A stretch of DNA of 64,000 nt from Bacteriovorax sp. PP10 (GCF_035013165.1 NZ_JAYGJQ010000002.1:124001-188000), one strand, 5' to 3'; shown: positions 18,046 through 27,624, counted from the stretch's first letter. Numbers and translations are program-made. Notes: generated by a model not told the origin, from the letters alone.

Positions 18046-19332
18046 ATGAAGTCTGTAACGATCGCACTCACTAAACAATCTAAAATAGCCAAAGCACGCT
18101 ACGTGCGTCCGTTTACTTACTGTTTAGTAACCTTGAGTGCTTACTTCACCATTATTTATTTCATCCGTTATGAGTCCAAGGTTCTGGCATTTTCTTGTTT
18201 CTTTGCCCTTATTTGCAGCATTCTGATTCCCTATGCTCTGAAGTACACAAAATCTCATACTTTCATTGCTAACTATATCGTCACCATTTACTTCATAACT
18301 GTTCAAATGCTCACGCTTTATACTGGCGGAATTAAAGCTTCTTCCATTTGGTGGCTTGGAATGGTCCCAGTTCTTGCGGCCTTTTTACTAAACGCTTATT
18401 ACAGTGTGATCTGGTTTCTCATTATGGGAAGTAATGTGGCCATAATTATGCTGCTGAAGCAGTACGATATGCTTCCGGAGAGTGTCATACCTTCAAGTGG
18501 TGTAGATCAATTTCTTAATACTTCCACAATTTTTGGAATCACAATGCTCACAGCCCTGTGCGTTCTTACCGATATTTTGCGCGAGAAAACTTCTTCCGAA
18601 AATGAGCAGCTATTAGGCAAGTCATTCCGTTTAAGTCAGCTGGCCTCTCTTGGAAAACTGGCAACGGGTGTGGCCCATGAGATTAACAATCCATTGGCCG
18701 TAATTCGTGGATCGCAGTTAAAGATTAATCGTATGATTGCGAGTGAAAAAGAAATCGATAAAGAGGCCCTTAAGCACTACATGATTAAGATCGACAGAAA
18801 CGTCAGACGTATTCAGGATATCACTTCATCAATGAGAAATATCGCTGATACAAAAGGCAAGAAGATCGCCCCTTTTGATATTGAAGAAGTTTTAAAAGAG
18901 ATGATTGAGAAAGGAAAAAAACAAATTGGTTCCCGCAACATTGTAGTTAAGCTGACAGTGGAAGGAGAGAATTTTTTATTCAATGGAATTTCAAACGAGA
19001 TCTACAGGGCCTTCTTTAACATCTATGAGAACTCATTAGATGAATTAATAGACTTAAGTCCAGACTATGGACTCATTAATATCGACTTAGAAAAACAAGA
19101 TGAAAATATCATTGTCACTTTTAAAGACAATGGAAGAGGCATCCCTTTAGACATTCAACCAAACATCTTTGATCCATTTTTTACTAACAAGATGATCGGG
19201 CAGGGGATTGGTTTAGGCCTGACGTATTCGTTTAACGTGATTTCTTTTAATGGTGGTCTACTAGAGCTGTGCTCACCAAAGGAAAGTGTTGGTGCTTGTT
19301 TTAAAGTGACTCTTCCGCAATTCAATTCTTAG
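18046..19332 (+). CDS. Membrane sensor histidine kinase
   Basis: A 428-residue kinase from the ATG at 18046; a TTG two codons upstream is an alternative. Six hydrophobic helices (about residues 20-180) without a large periplasmic loop form the sensor. The dimerisation H-box ASLGKLATGVAHEINNP carries the phospho-accepting His, and the ATPase domain has N (FNIYENSLDEL), G1 (DNGRGIP), F (DPFFT) and G2 (GQGIGLGLT) boxes. No response regulator gene is adjacent, so it is an orphan. A terminator follows immediately. Confidence 0.9.
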   Translation: MKSVTIALTKQSKIAKARYVRPFTYCLVTLSAYFTIIYFIRYESKVLAFSCFFALICSILIPYALKYTKSHTFIANYIVTIYFITVQMLTLYTGGIKASSIWWLGMVPVLAAFLLNAYYSVIWFLIMGSNVAIIMLLKQYDMLPESVIPSSGVDQFLNTSTIFGITMLTALCVLTDILREKTSSENEQLLGKSFRLSQLASLGKLATGVAHEINNPLAVIRGSQLKINRMIASEKEIDKEALKHYMIKIDRNVRRIQDITSSMRNIADTKGKKIAPFDIEEVLKEMIEKGKKQIGSRNIVVKLTVEGENFLFNGISNEIYRAFFNIYENSLDELIDLSPDYGLINIDLEKQDENIIVTFKDNGRGIPLDIQPNIFDPFFTNKMIGQGIGLGLTYSFNVISFNGGLLELCSPKESVGACFKVTLPQFNS

Positions 19333-19334
19333 GC

Positions 19335-19364
19335 AAAAAAAAAGGCTCCCGAAGGAGCCTTTTG
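19335..19364. terminator. Bidirectional terminator between histidine kinase and rpoD
   Basis: The stem AAGGCTCC/GGAGCCTT has loop CGAA, with an A-run on the left and TTT on the right. It can therefore end both the plus-strand kinase transcript and the minus-strand trmB-dnaG-rpoD transcript. Confidence 0.85.
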
Positions 19365-19371
19365 AAATTTT

Positions 19372-21138
19372 CTAGTTGTCTACGTAAGACTTAAGAAGTT
19401 TCGCACGCGATGGGTGACGAAGTTTTCTAAGCGCCTTCGCTTCAATCTGACGAATACGTTCACGAGTAACGAAGAAATCCTGACCAACTTCTTCTAAAGT
19501 GTGATCCGATTTTTCCCCAATACCAAAACGCATACGAAGAACTTTCTCTTCTCTCGGAGTTAACGTTGAAAGAACAGCACGTGTCTGCTCAGAAAGCGTA
19601 ATACTCATGACAGCGTCAGCTGGAGAGATGATTTTCTTATCTTCAATGAAGTCCCCAAGAGATGAATCTTCTTCTTCCCCGATTGGAGTTTCAAGAGAGA
19701 TTGGCTCTTTAGAGATCTTTTGAACTTTCTTAACTTTATCAACTGGAAGTTCCATCTTCTCAGCAATCTCTTCCGGAGTTGGCTCACGCCCTAATTCCTG
19801 AATTAACTGACGAGATGTACGAACCATCTTGTTGATTGTTTCGATCATGTGAACCGGAATACGGATTGTGCGGGCCTGATCTGCAATCGCTCTCGTGATT
19901 GCCTGACGGATCCACCAAGTCGCGTATGTCGAGAACTTATATCCACGACGGTACTCGAATTTATCTACTGCTTTCATTAGACCGATGTTTCCTTCCTGAA
20001 TTAGATCCAGGAACTGAAGACCACGGTTAGTGTATTTTTTAGCGATAGAAACAACGAGACGTAAGTTAGCTTCAACCAACTGAGCTTTCGCTTTATCGGC
20101 CTTAGTTTCACCTTCGATAATGATCTTATAAACGTTTTCAATATCAGTGTATTCCATACCAGCATCGATCGTTAAGCGACGAAGCTTACGAAGGATATCT
20201 TCCTGGTTACGAACAAGCTGTTCAATTTTTGCGTCTGTAGTGAAAAGATCTTTTGCCAGTTTTCTTTTGAATGCATCGTCTTCCATGATTTTGTCATAAA
20301 GGATTTTGTAGTCATCAGCATTACCAACTTCAAGGAATTTGAAAATACGATCTTGTTGATCAAACATTTCAGTAAACTGAAGGTAGTATTTTTTTACTGG
20401 TTCAACGAAAGAGTTGATGATTTTTCTGTTGAAAGTTAAATCAGCAAGCTCTGCAGAAATTTCGTCCATCAATTTCTTCTGAGTGATGTCTAGCGCTTTA
20501 AGCGTTCCATCAGCTTTTTCAGTTTCTTGAAGGATCACAGCAATCTGATCGATTACAGTGTAAATTCTGTCTTTAACTTTTTTGATGTCAGCAGGAGATG
20601 ATTCATCATCAAGACCGCGAACAAGTTCTTTAACGAATTCTTGTGGGTTTTCTTGAGTTTCGATTTTCTCTCTTAGCTTACCAACTTCTTTAAGTGCGTG
20701 AGTTGAAGATAGGGCAGAAAGAATAATCTCTCTTTCACCTTCTTCAATTTCTTTTGCAATAACAACTTCGCCTTCGCGAGTTAGTAGAGCAACTGAACCC
20801 ATACGTTTTAAATAAAGTTTAACTGGATCTGTAGAAGCTGAACGTAGTTCTGCTTTTTCTTCACGTGAAAGTGCTTCTTCGATGATTTCTGTTCCGTCTA
20901 AGCGGATCCCTTCTTCATCTTCTTCTTCTTCAACTGCCTGATCCATAACGTCGATCTTAAGTTCTAAGATACGACCCATGACTTCATCAACGTCACTAGC
21001 CAGGACAATGCCAGCAGGAAGTGCGTCGTTGATTTCTTCAGCAGTAATGAACGCCTGGTCTTTTCCTTTCGTCAAAAGACGATTGAACTCTTTTGAGTTC
21101 AGGAATTGAGCGACGACTGGGGAAATTGTATTACTCAT
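19372..21138 (-). CDS. rpoD: RNA polymerase primary sigma factor (RpoD)
   Basis: A 588-residue housekeeping sigma-70. Region 1.1-like sequence is at the N-terminus, followed by a non-conserved acidic insert. Region 2 is at [17 protein letters not shown] with the 2.4 promoter-reading helix, region 3 begins at [11 protein letters not shown], and the region 4.2 helix-turn-helix is [17 protein letters not shown]. It directs transcription from most promoters of the cell, consistent with the TTGACA/TATAAT-like boxes found elsewhere in the window. GGGAG precedes the ATG. It is the last gene of the trmB-dnaG-rpoD operon, 14 bases behind dnaG. Confidence 0.98.
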   Translation of the reverse strand: MSNTISPVVAQFLNSKEFNRLLTKGKDQAFITAEEINDALPAGIVLASDVDEVMGRILELKIDVMDQAVEEEEDEEGIRLDGTEIIEEALSREEKAELRSASTDPVKLYLKRMGSVALLTREGEVVIAKEIEEGEREIILSALSSTHALKEVGKLREKIETQENPQEFVKELVRGLDDESSPADIKKVKDRIYTVIDQIAVILQETEKADGTLKALDITQKKLMDEISAELADLTFNRKIINSFVEPVKKYYLQFTEMFDQQDRIFKFLEVGNADDYKILYDKIMEDDAFKRKLAKDLFTTDAKIEQLVRNQEDILRKLRRLTIDAGMEYTDIENVYKIIIEGETKADKAKAQLVEANLRLVVSIAKKYTNRGLQFLDLIQEGNIGLMKAVDKFEYRRGYKFSTYATWWIRQAITRAIADQARTIRIPVHMIETINKMVRTSRQLIQELGREPTPEEIAEKMELPVDKVKKVQKISKEPISLETPIGEEEDSSLGDFIEDKKIISPADAVMSITLSEQTRAVLSTLTPREEKVLRMRFGIGEKSDHTLEEVGQDFFVTRERIRQIEAKALRKLRHPSRAKLLKSYVDN

Positions 21139-21152
21139 TTTTTAGGACTCCC

Positions 21153-23072
21153 TTAATTACTTTTTTCGGGTTTTGAATTCTTAATTATCTGTATAGTTTT
21201 TTCTATTTCTGTTAGTTGGTTCAGAAGGCCTGTCATCACTTCTTCTGAATCACATGTCTGTTGAAGTTTTTTAATTTCTTCCTTTCTATTTTTTAACTGC
21301 TCTGTATGCAGTTTATTTTTTAGGTCGAAGAGAATACGCAACTTTGTTTTTTTGTCTGCGTCTTTTGGTTTGTAGTTATAGAATGCTGACGTAACTACTT
21401 CTCGTAAATCAATCGAGTATTCAGATGTGTTCGTTAAATTAAGCACTACTGATTCGTATTCGCGATCATCTACTTCCATAGTGATTCTACGTATTTTTCC
21501 AATGTATTTTTTTACCTCATCATTGGTAACTAAATCAAGGATTTCATTCATTTTATCCATGTTTAATAGAGAGGGAAGTTGGACTAGTTCTTGCACTAAT
21601 AGCTTCTCCATTTTCGAGAGGTAAATCTCTGGTGCAGAAACTTCGATATCGAATGGTGTTTCATTATCTTCATGAGGAATAAAATCTTCATCACGGTACA
21701 TAGGCCCAGAGTCTTCAATCACTTCTTTTTTCGGTTGAATAAATTTCGGCTTATCCGTCGATTTACTTAAGTGATCCTCATAATTTTTAATGATTTGAGA
21801 TGGCTCGGCCTTTAGGCCTAAACGCTTAGCAAGCCCTACAACTCGCTCAGTCGCAGACAGGTCAGAACGTAGCGGGGCTACCACATCAAAGGCCTTGTGG
21901 AGGATCTCAAGCTTCCTGTCGAGGACTTCCGGAAGCTTCTCAGGAATCAAATTATTAAGTAAAACGTCGATCGCCGGAATCGCGTTCTCAATCTTCTCCT
22001 GAAGCGCTAACGCACCATGAGCTTTCAAGTAATCGTCCGGATCTTTCTGTGGAGAGAAGTCTAAATACTTTGCGACTATGCCTTTTTCGGCCAGCTGCTT
22101 ATTGATTCGCTCCATCGCGATAAATCCCGCGCGGTCAGAATCCAGGGCAAGGTAAACATTTTTAGTAAGCGATATGATTCTCTCAAGGGAGCTTGTCCCA
22201 AGTGCAACACCCATAACTGCTACGGTGTTTAAAAAACCATTATGATAAAGCGCGATCTGATCCATGTTTCCTTCGACTAAGATGACACTATCTTTTTCCC
22301 TGATAGCATTTTTAGCAAGATGGAAGCCATAGAGGATGTTGCTCTTGTTGAAAACGAAAGACTCGACCGAATTCATGTATTTAGCTTTCTGATCGTCTCT
22401 GATTGCTCTCGAAGTAAACCCTACAACCTGGCCGAACTGATCCCAAATAGGGAAAATAATCCTGTCTCTGAAGGTGTCATATTGGGCATCAGGATTGTTT
22501 TTGTCTCTTCGTATTAGTCCAATATCGAGAGCTACGCTGATAGCAAAATCTCGATCTTTGGGATCTGGAATCGACTTCAAATAGTCTGTGATCGAACTCT
22601 TATTAGGGGCAAAACCTAGTGAGTAGGTTGTTGCGATTTCATCATTGAGCCCACGATTTTTAATGAAGCTCGTGTAAGGAGGAAATTGATTAGAGGCCCC
22701 GATCTTACGATATAAAAGAGCAGCTCTCGTCAGGATTTTTTTGGCCATCTCCATTTTTGGATTAACCTTTCTTTCTTCCTGATAAGAATCAAAATTGATT
22801 CCTTGTTTCTGACAAATTTCTTTTAATGCTTCAACGTAATCGAGATTTCTGTGTTTCATGACAAACGTAATGGCATCACCGGCAGCTCCACAAGCAAAAC
22901 ACTTGAAGATCTTTTTTGAGTCGTTGATGTTCATCGACGGTTTTGTATCGCCGTGAAATGGGCATAGCGAAACCATCGCTGAGCCTGAGCGTTTAATCGA
23001 AAGATAATTACCGATCACCGAAGAAATAGGAATTTCTTCTTTAATCTTTTGTTTCAAATCGTCTAATGACAT
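21153..23072 (-). CDS. dnaG: DNA primase
   Basis: A 639-residue primase that makes RNA primers at the replication fork. The zinc-binding CHC2 finger uses Cys37, His40, Cys58 and Cys61. The TOPRIM catalytic core has the VEGNMD glutamate and the ALDSDRAG acidic pair. The C-terminal third, which would contact the replicative helicase, is diverged and rich in lysine and glutamate. The ATG overlaps the trmB stop by one base (TAATG). Confidence 0.97.
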   Translation of the reverse strand: MSLDDLKQKIKEEIPISSVIGNYLSIKRSGSAMVSLCPFHGDTKPSMNINDSKKIFKCFACGAAGDAITFVMKHRNLDYVEALKEICQKQGINFDSYQEERKVNPKMEMAKKILTRAALLYRKIGASNQFPPYTSFIKNRGLNDEIATTYSLGFAPNKSSITDYLKSIPDPKDRDFAISVALDIGLIRRDKNNPDAQYDTFRDRIIFPIWDQFGQVVGFTSRAIRDDQKAKYMNSVESFVFNKSNILYGFHLAKNAIREKDSVILVEGNMDQIALYHNGFLNTVAVMGVALGTSSLERIISLTKNVYLALDSDRAGFIAMERINKQLAEKGIVAKYLDFSPQKDPDDYLKAHGALALQEKIENAIPAIDVLLNNLIPEKLPEVLDRKLEILHKAFDVVAPLRSDLSATERVVGLAKRLGLKAEPSQIIKNYEDHLSKSTDKPKFIQPKKEVIEDSGPMYRDEDFIPHEDNETPFDIEVSAPEIYLSKMEKLLVQELVQLPSLLNMDKMNEILDLVTNDEVKKYIGKIRRITMEVDDREYESVVLNLTNTSEYSIDLREVVTSAFYNYKPKDADKKTKLRILFDLKNKLHTEQLKNRKEEIKKLQQTCDSEEVMTGLLNQLTEIEKTIQIIKNSKPEKSN

Positions 23073-23761
23073 TACTTTTTTGATCTCAAAACGAACGCTT
23101 TAATTTTGATTCCTTGTTCAAGGAAAATCTTCTCAAAGCCCGTAGTATATTTTGCAAGTAAGTGATCAGGATGTTCAGCTCGGAGGTCCTTGCTCTCAAG
23201 GAGAATTTCAAAAAGATCACATTTCTTAATCTCTTTTTCCATCCACGCTGCATAGTCATCGTGATCAGTTTTAATATAGAAAATTCCGCCCGGTTTTAAG
23301 ACCTTGTTGGCAGATTTTAGGAAAGGTTCCTGAATGAGGCGCTTCTTATTATGTTTTGTTTTAGGCCATGGATCAGGAAAGAAATAAAAAATTCCATCGA
23401 GTTCGTTTTCTTCAAACATGAACTCAGTACGTTCACCCTTAGCGCGAAGGTATCTAAAGTTTTTAAATTCAAGGGACGCTAATTTTTTTGCTAAATGAAA
23501 GCTTCTCTTGAATCTATAGTCGAGACCAACAAAGTTGTGAGTAGGATGATCTACACAATAGTCTATCATGAAATGTCCGGCACCCGTTCCGATTTCTAGG
23601 AACAGTTGACCATCTCTCTTGAAAACATCTTGGTTCCATTTACCTTTATGAGCTTCGGCCTCGTGATCACGTAATACGAAATCGGAGAACTCGCCCAATT
23701 TTTCGTGGTACGGGTTTTCGTGTTTGTACTTGAAATCTTCTTTGAAAGAATAGTCTACCAT
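23072..23761 (-). CDS. trmB: tRNA (guanine-N7-)-methyltransferase
   Basis: A 229-residue SAM-dependent methyltransferase that makes m7G46 in tRNA. It shows the class I SAM-binding motif EIGTGAGHF, the following acidic residue in GLDYRFKR and the family hallmark FPDPWPKTKHNKKR. The only usable start is the ATG at 23761, because the frame closes 12 codons upstream with no other start codon. It has no good ribosome site of its own but lies four bases behind a short leader ORF that does. It is the first gene of the operon with dnaG and rpoD, the position often held by rpsU elsewhere. Confidence 0.95.
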   Translation of the reverse strand: MVDYSFKEDFKYKHENPYHEKLGEFSDFVLRDHEAEAHKGKWNQDVFKRDGQLFLEIGTGAGHFMIDYCVDHPTHNFVGLDYRFKRSFHLAKKLASLEFKNFRYLRAKGERTEFMFEENELDGIFYFFPDPWPKTKHNKKRLIQEPFLKSANKVLKPGGIFYIKTDHDDYAAWMEKEIKKCDLFEILLESKDLRAEHPDHLLAKYTTGFEKIFLEQGIKIKAFVLRSKK

Positions 23762-23765
23762 TGTC

Positions 23766-23801
23766 TTAAAGCCTTTTAATTTTAAAGGGTTTAGTTACCA
23801 T
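23766..23801 (-). CDS. Eleven-codon leader ORF before trmB
   Basis: This reads MVTKPFKIKRL and then a stop. A consensus AGGAGGA lies seven bases before its ATG, and its TAA ends four bases before the trmB ATG. trmB has no comparable ribosome site, so translation of trmB probably depends on reinitiation after this leader. The peptide is basic and contains no runs of one amino acid, so classical amino-acid attenuation is unlikely. Confidence 0.5.
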   Translation of the reverse strand: MVTKPFKIKRL

Positions 23802-23903
23802 TCAGAGATCCTCCTAGCAATAGATGACCTATAAAGTTTTCACAGATATTGCAGATTTTGCGCAGTGCTGTATTGTTTGGCCTCACAACTTGGAGGCAAC
23901 TGT

Positions 23904-24752
23904 ATGAAATCTACTCTTTTAGCATTAGCAGCATTGGCGTGCAGCTTAAGTGCCACGGCTTCAATCACATCATCTCAATCTATGGATCAGTTCTGTGCTG
24001 ACCGTGCGTCAATAAAATCTGTTAAGGAATTAACTCAGACTTCTGAGAACTTAATGGGATTTGCTAACCGTGGTGGAATTGGAAACGGTGGAGTTTGTTG
24101 GTGGCATTCAAGAATGCAACGTAACGCTCTTTACTTAACTATTTATAAGCCTGGTGAAAGAAGACCAACTACAGAACAAGCAAAAGTGATCGTAGAAAAA
24201 ATTCGTGCAGGAAAAGACGTTGTCGTGATTCCTGGGTTTGATAATTTTAATGAATTCTCTCTTACTTATAGAAGTGTCATCCAAAGAGAGCTTGATAAGT
24301 GGCAAAAAGGCGATGGAGTTTTAAGATTCAATTGGGTTATTGGTCTTAAAGGAAGCAGCACTGTTGATGCTGATAAAATGAAAGACATGATGGATGAGCT
24401 TTATGATTACGTTGAAGTTAAGGGCAACATTGCTTACGAAAAACTTCAAATTAAAGGGATCGTTGCTCACGCTTGGTTAGTTGTTAATATGAAAAAAGTT
24501 GGAAATGGTTATGACCTTCAAGTTTTAGACAGTAACTACCAAAACCAAACACAACTTTATCAATACCGTCGAGGTATGACGAGCTTCAACCATTATTTCT
24601 ATGGAAACTTTGTTCCATACTTAGAAAGAAAAGGTGAGATGACGAAGCTTAAGAATGTTATTTTGAAGAAATGTAACCCTGAAGAGTATAACGATCATAA
24701 GGGTGATGAACAAGAAGATGAGAACGTAGAAAGCAGATTAGCTAAGAACTAA
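23904..24752 (+). CDS. Exported protein with possible Cys-His-Asp protease-like triad
   Basis: A 282-residue protein starting at the ATG at 23904, which has TTGGAGG upstream; a longer frame upstream would hide the signal peptide. The signal peptide is residues 1-20. Three blocks are spaced like a papain-fold triad: a cysteine in a glycine-rich turn followed by aromatic residues (GGVCWWHS, Cys65), a histidine in a strand (IVAHAWLVV, His189) and an acidic residue in the next strand (LQVLDSNYQ, Asp209). No named family is recognised, so protease or transglutaminase-like activity is a hypothesis. A strong terminator follows. Confidence 0.7.
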   Translation: MKSTLLALAALACSLSATASITSSQSMDQFCADRASIKSVKELTQTSENLMGFANRGGIGNGGVCWWHSRMQRNALYLTIYKPGERRPTTEQAKVIVEKIRAGKDVVVIPGFDNFNEFSLTYRSVIQRELDKWQKGDGVLRFNWVIGLKGSSTVDADKMKDMMDELYDYVEVKGNIAYEKLQIKGIVAHAWLVVNMKKVGNGYDLQVLDSNYQNQTQLYQYRRGMTSFNHYFYGNFVPYLERKGEMTKLKNVILKKCNPEEYNDHKGDEQEDENVESRLAKN

Positions 24753-24756
24753 TAAA

Positions 24757-24785
24757 AAAAGGCCCGCTTTGTAAGCGGGCCTTTT
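24757..24785. terminator. Bidirectional rho-independent terminator
   Basis: The GC-rich stem AAGGCCCGCTT/AAGCGGGCCTT has loop TGT, an A-run before and TTTT after. It serves both the exported protein gene and the convergent aminotransferase gene. Confidence 0.9.
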
Positions 24786-24790
24786 AGTTT

Positions 24791-25915
24791 TTACTTTCCG
24801 AAGTGAGCTCTAACCGTTTTACAAACATACTCTAACTCTTCTTTTGTAATGTAAGCAAAACAAGGAAGGTTAAGTACTGATTGAGAAACGTAGTGAGCAT
24901 TTCCATTGTCAATCTTTCCAGCTAAATGAGCTTTCGCTCCACTTTGCATACTCATCGCTCCCGGGTAAATTGTCCCGAAACCAATATTAGCTTTTTTAAG
25001 TGATTCAATTAGAGCAGGACGAAGATCTGGATCAATGAACCCAACTGCACAGTATCCGTTTTCTTTTACTTTAGAGTCGGCCTGAGCTGGCTTAAAAGGT
25101 AATCCTTGAAGAGCTTCAGCATAATACTTAACAGCGTTTCTTCTGCTTTCAAGTCTTGCTTCAATATGCTCAAGAGATAATTTTAAGAATAGTGATTCGT
25201 ATGCACCAATACGTGAGTTCCAACCAATTAACCCGTGAGAGTAGTGGTCAGTTCTTCCGTGGTTGATTAGGATTCTGCACGTTTTGCTTAGCTCTTCATC
25301 GTTTGTGAAGATTGCACCAGCGTCTCCAGAAGCTCCAAGAACTTTTGCTGGATAGAAACTTGTTGTAGAGATTAAAGCTGAACCTAAAATCGATTCTCCG
25401 TTAATTTCTGTTCCGTAGCATTGGGCTCCGTCTTCAATTAAAAGAACGTTGTTATCTTTTGCGTATTTTCTGATTTCCATTGTGTCTGGTGAAGCCCATC
25501 CATAAAGGTGAACCATGATTGCTGCTTTCGGTTTGAATTCAGTGACAGCTTTTTTGAAAGTTTCAATATCCCAGTGACAAGTGTCGCGTGCAACATCGAT
25601 AGTAACAGGATTTGCTCCAACGTTTACTACTGCTTCGAAAGTTGCCCAAAAAGTCATATCTGGAACTAAAACTTTATCGTTCTTTTCTACACCAACTGCA
25701 CGAAGAGCAATTTGAATTGCATCTGTACCGTTAGCACAACCGATAGCGTATTTTGATTTTGTTTGAGCTGCAAGACCTGCTTCAAGCTCGCCAACAACCG
25801 GGCCGCCTACGAATTGAGTTTTTTCAAATAGAGTCGCAACACCACCAAGAAAATTTTCTTTGAAGCCTGCTTCGAAACGATTAAGTGTAATGAAAGGAAC
25901 TTGATTAACTGACAT
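24791..25915 (-). CDS. DegT/DnrJ/EryC1/StrS-family aminotransferase
   Basis: A 374-residue PLP enzyme of the sugar aminotransferase family. Diagnostic blocks are the N-terminal GGPVVGELE, GCANGTDAIQIAL, VPDMTFWAT, LIEDGAQCYG and the Schiff-base lysine in TSFYPAKVLGASGDAG. Relatives transfer an amino group to keto-sugar nucleotides for LPS, O-antigen or antibiotic sugars. It stands alone between terminator hairpins, about 15 kb from the glycan locus that holds two further members, and may supply an amino sugar to it. AGAGAG precedes the ATG. Confidence 0.9.
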   Translation of the reverse strand: MSVNQVPFITLNRFEAGFKENFLGGVATLFEKTQFVGGPVVGELEAGLAAQTKSKYAIGCANGTDAIQIALRAVGVEKNDKVLVPDMTFWATFEAVVNVGANPVTIDVARDTCHWDIETFKKAVTEFKPKAAIMVHLYGWASPDTMEIRKYAKDNNVLLIEDGAQCYGTEINGESILGSALISTTSFYPAKVLGASGDAGAIFTNDEELSKTCRILINHGRTDHYSHGLIGWNSRIGAYESLFLKLSLEHIEARLESRRNAVKYYAEALQGLPFKPAQADSKVKENGYCAVGFIDPDLRPALIESLKKANIGFGTIYPGAMSMQSGAKAHLAGKIDNGNAHYVSQSVLNLPCFAYITKEELEYVCKTVRAHFGK

Positions 25916-26017
25916 ATAATCTCTCTTGTTTTTTAATAATCAAAATTGCACCCTCATTTTCGATCCTTTGAGAGCATTTGAAAAGTAATTTAGAGATTAT
26001 TTTTAGGTGGGGGAAAG

Positions 26018-26046
26018 TAAAAAAGGAGAGAATTAGATTCTCTCCT
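26018..26046 (-). terminator. Rho-independent terminator
   Basis: On the minus strand a ten-base-pair stem (AGGAGAGAAT and ATTCTCTCCT) with a three-base loop is followed by TTTTT. It ends the two-gene transcript of the small proteins at 26055-26497. Confidence 0.85.
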
Positions 26047-26054
26047 GATATTAG

Positions 26055-26264
26055 TTATTTTTTATCGAGCATTTCAGTGATGATCATGGCCGCTTTTCTT
26101 GCTAACGCAGGATCTTTGATTCTTTCTGTAATCGCTTTTTTCATACGCTCAATCTCAGCTTTTTGAACGACTGTGTTATCGTTCACAACTGAAAGGTGAT
26201 TCACCTTCTTCGTTGGCGTTGATTCTGGCGTAGATTTGCAATCTGGTTTTTTTAAAGCACCCAT
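26055..26264 (-). CDS. Small hypothetical protein
   Basis: A 69-residue soluble protein with a polar N-terminal half and a predicted helical C-terminal half rich in Lys, Glu, Ile and Ala (ERMKKAITERIKD, ARKAAMIITEML). No signal peptide, cysteine motif or known domain is visible. It lies five bases behind the 26270-26497 gene and before a terminator, so it is the second gene of a bicistronic unit. Confidence 0.6.
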   Translation of the reverse strand: MGALKKPDCKSTPESTPTKKVNHLSVVNDNTVVQKAEIERMKKAITERIKDPALARKAAMIITEMLDKK

Positions 26265-26269
26265 AATGA

Positions 26270-26497
26270 TTAAGCAGCCACTTCTGGCTTTCTCCCGTAG
26301 TGTCTTGAAACTTTTGACATATGTTCTTCAATAACTTCGAAAAGTTCAAGATTAGTTGTATGAGGATCCATTCCTGTCGGAAGGGCAGAGTAAACCATAT
26401 CGCCGTTCACTTCAGTGAAAACGTACCATGTGCTTCCCATTTTTTGAAAAAGTACTTCTGAAGTTGCTTGTGTGTTTGATGATTTAGTTGCTTTCAT
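26270..26497 (-). CDS. Small hypothetical protein
   Basis: A 75-residue protein. Strands around residues 14-38 (VLFQKMGSTWYVFTEV, then MVYSALP) and a helix near 50-65 suggest a small alpha/beta domain. GGAGG lies at ideal spacing before the ATG, which supports expression. No family is recognised. It precedes the 69-residue gene in the same short operon. Confidence 0.65.
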   Translation of the reverse strand: MKATKSSNTQATSEVLFQKMGSTWYVFTEVNGDMVYSALPTGMDPHTTNLELFEVIEEHMSKVSRHYGRKPEVAA

Positions 26498-26640
26498 AAT
26501 TTCCTCCGTGAAATTCTGATTACTTTGTCTCTTGCATTACTTATCGTGTGTGGCCGTCAAAACTTTAGACATTTTTTTCGTTATTTTAATTTTTTTTAAC
26601 ATTTTTTTTACACATACCAGACTAGACTACTCAGGCTTTC

Positions 26641-27624
26641 TTAGTATTTCACCTGAACTCCCATGAAGATCGAAGCTTGTGCCTTCAATCCACTTGAGAT
26701 CTGATTGGCCTCTCCCCAAAGTTCAGGAATTTCGGCCTCGTCCGTGGTCTTTAGTGTGTGAGGCAGGAATAGACTCAGGTCAACTCCTGTAATGAAATCT
26801 GTATTGGGTAATACATTATTGATCTGGAGAGTCGTGCTCGTCATTGGTGAGATAGAGTAGCCACTGAAAATTCTTTCTTCTGAGTTAGTTCCGCTATCCA
26901 CGAATAAAGTCGTGCGGTGATAATTGAAAGTGAAACCAGTTCCAATAGACAGACGGTAGCTATCATTTTTAAAGGCATCGTAAGTTAACCAAGGGCCGCC
27001 TCTGATAATTCCGCGGCTTTCTTCTGCCAGGTTTTCATTCTTAAACTTCGTTGTATTTTTTGCAGAAGTAATAAGTCCAATAAATCCAAAATAGAAACGA
27101 TCATACTTATCAAAGGCCACTTTCTTAGTGATAGTCAGTCGGCCACCCATTTCTGCGCGGAACTTCTGATCGTTAAAAGCAGAATCATACGCATAAGAAG
27201 AAGTCGTATTATTGGCGACAATGAAGGCCGCAGAGGCACGAAGAAAATTTCTGTCTTCAAATGGATAAGTTGCAGGAATAGGTTCTTCAATTCTGTAGTC
27301 AGTTGGATCATGACCTGCAAAACGAATCGGCTGCTCTTTTTCTTCCACTCTTCCAGTGACCACTTTTACATAGCGAGACGGAATAAAAGCAGGGTTACCT
27401 GCACGATCGAAAGTCGGAATGAATTCCGGCATTGTATCCAGGTCTCCAATCTCTCTTGGGATATAAACTTTTCCACCTTTTCTAATTGTCTGAAGAACAG
27501 TCGAACTTAAACTTGGGTCTCTAAGTAGAGGAGCTTCTAGCACAATAATAATCCCATCATAAGCAATGGCCTGGCCGATTGATAAGAACGAAATTGTGAA
27601 TAAACTGAAAAAATATTTCTTCAT
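26641..27624 (-). CDS. Putative outer-membrane beta-barrel protein with N-terminal SH3-like segment
   Basis: About 327 residues from the ATG at 27624, which overlaps the stop of the preceding gene (ATGA); an ATG nine bases earlier is an alternative. There is a signal peptide (residues 1-21). Residues about 25-85 resemble a small SH3-like module (LEAPLLRDPSLSS, RKGGKVYIP, NPAFIPSRYVKVV). The remainder consists of alternating amphipathic strands ending in the aromatic VQVKY typical of barrel C-termini. No named porin family is recognised. It is paired with a similarly built protein encoded just upstream. Confidence 0.65.
   Translation of the reverse strand: MKKYFFSLFTISFLSIGQAIAYDGIIIVLEAPLLRDPSLSSTVLQTIRKGGKVYIPREIGDLDTMPEFIPTFDRAGNPAFIPSRYVKVVTGRVEEKEQPIRFAGHDPTDYRIEEPIPATYPFEDRNFLRASAAFIVANNTTSSYAYDSAFNDQKFRAEMGGRLTITKKVAFDKYDRFYFGFIGLITSAKNTTKFKNENLAEESRGIIRGGPWLTYDAFKNDSYRLSIGTGFTFNYHRTTLFVDSGTNSEERIFSGYSISPMTSTTLQINNVLPNTDFITGVDLSLFLPHTLKTTDEAEIPELWGEANQISSGLKAQASIFMGVQVKY

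Noticed and set aside
23865-23903. Longer frame before the Cys-His-Asp protein
   Set aside because: The added residues precede a complete signal peptide, and the TTGGAGG site fits only the ATG at 23904.
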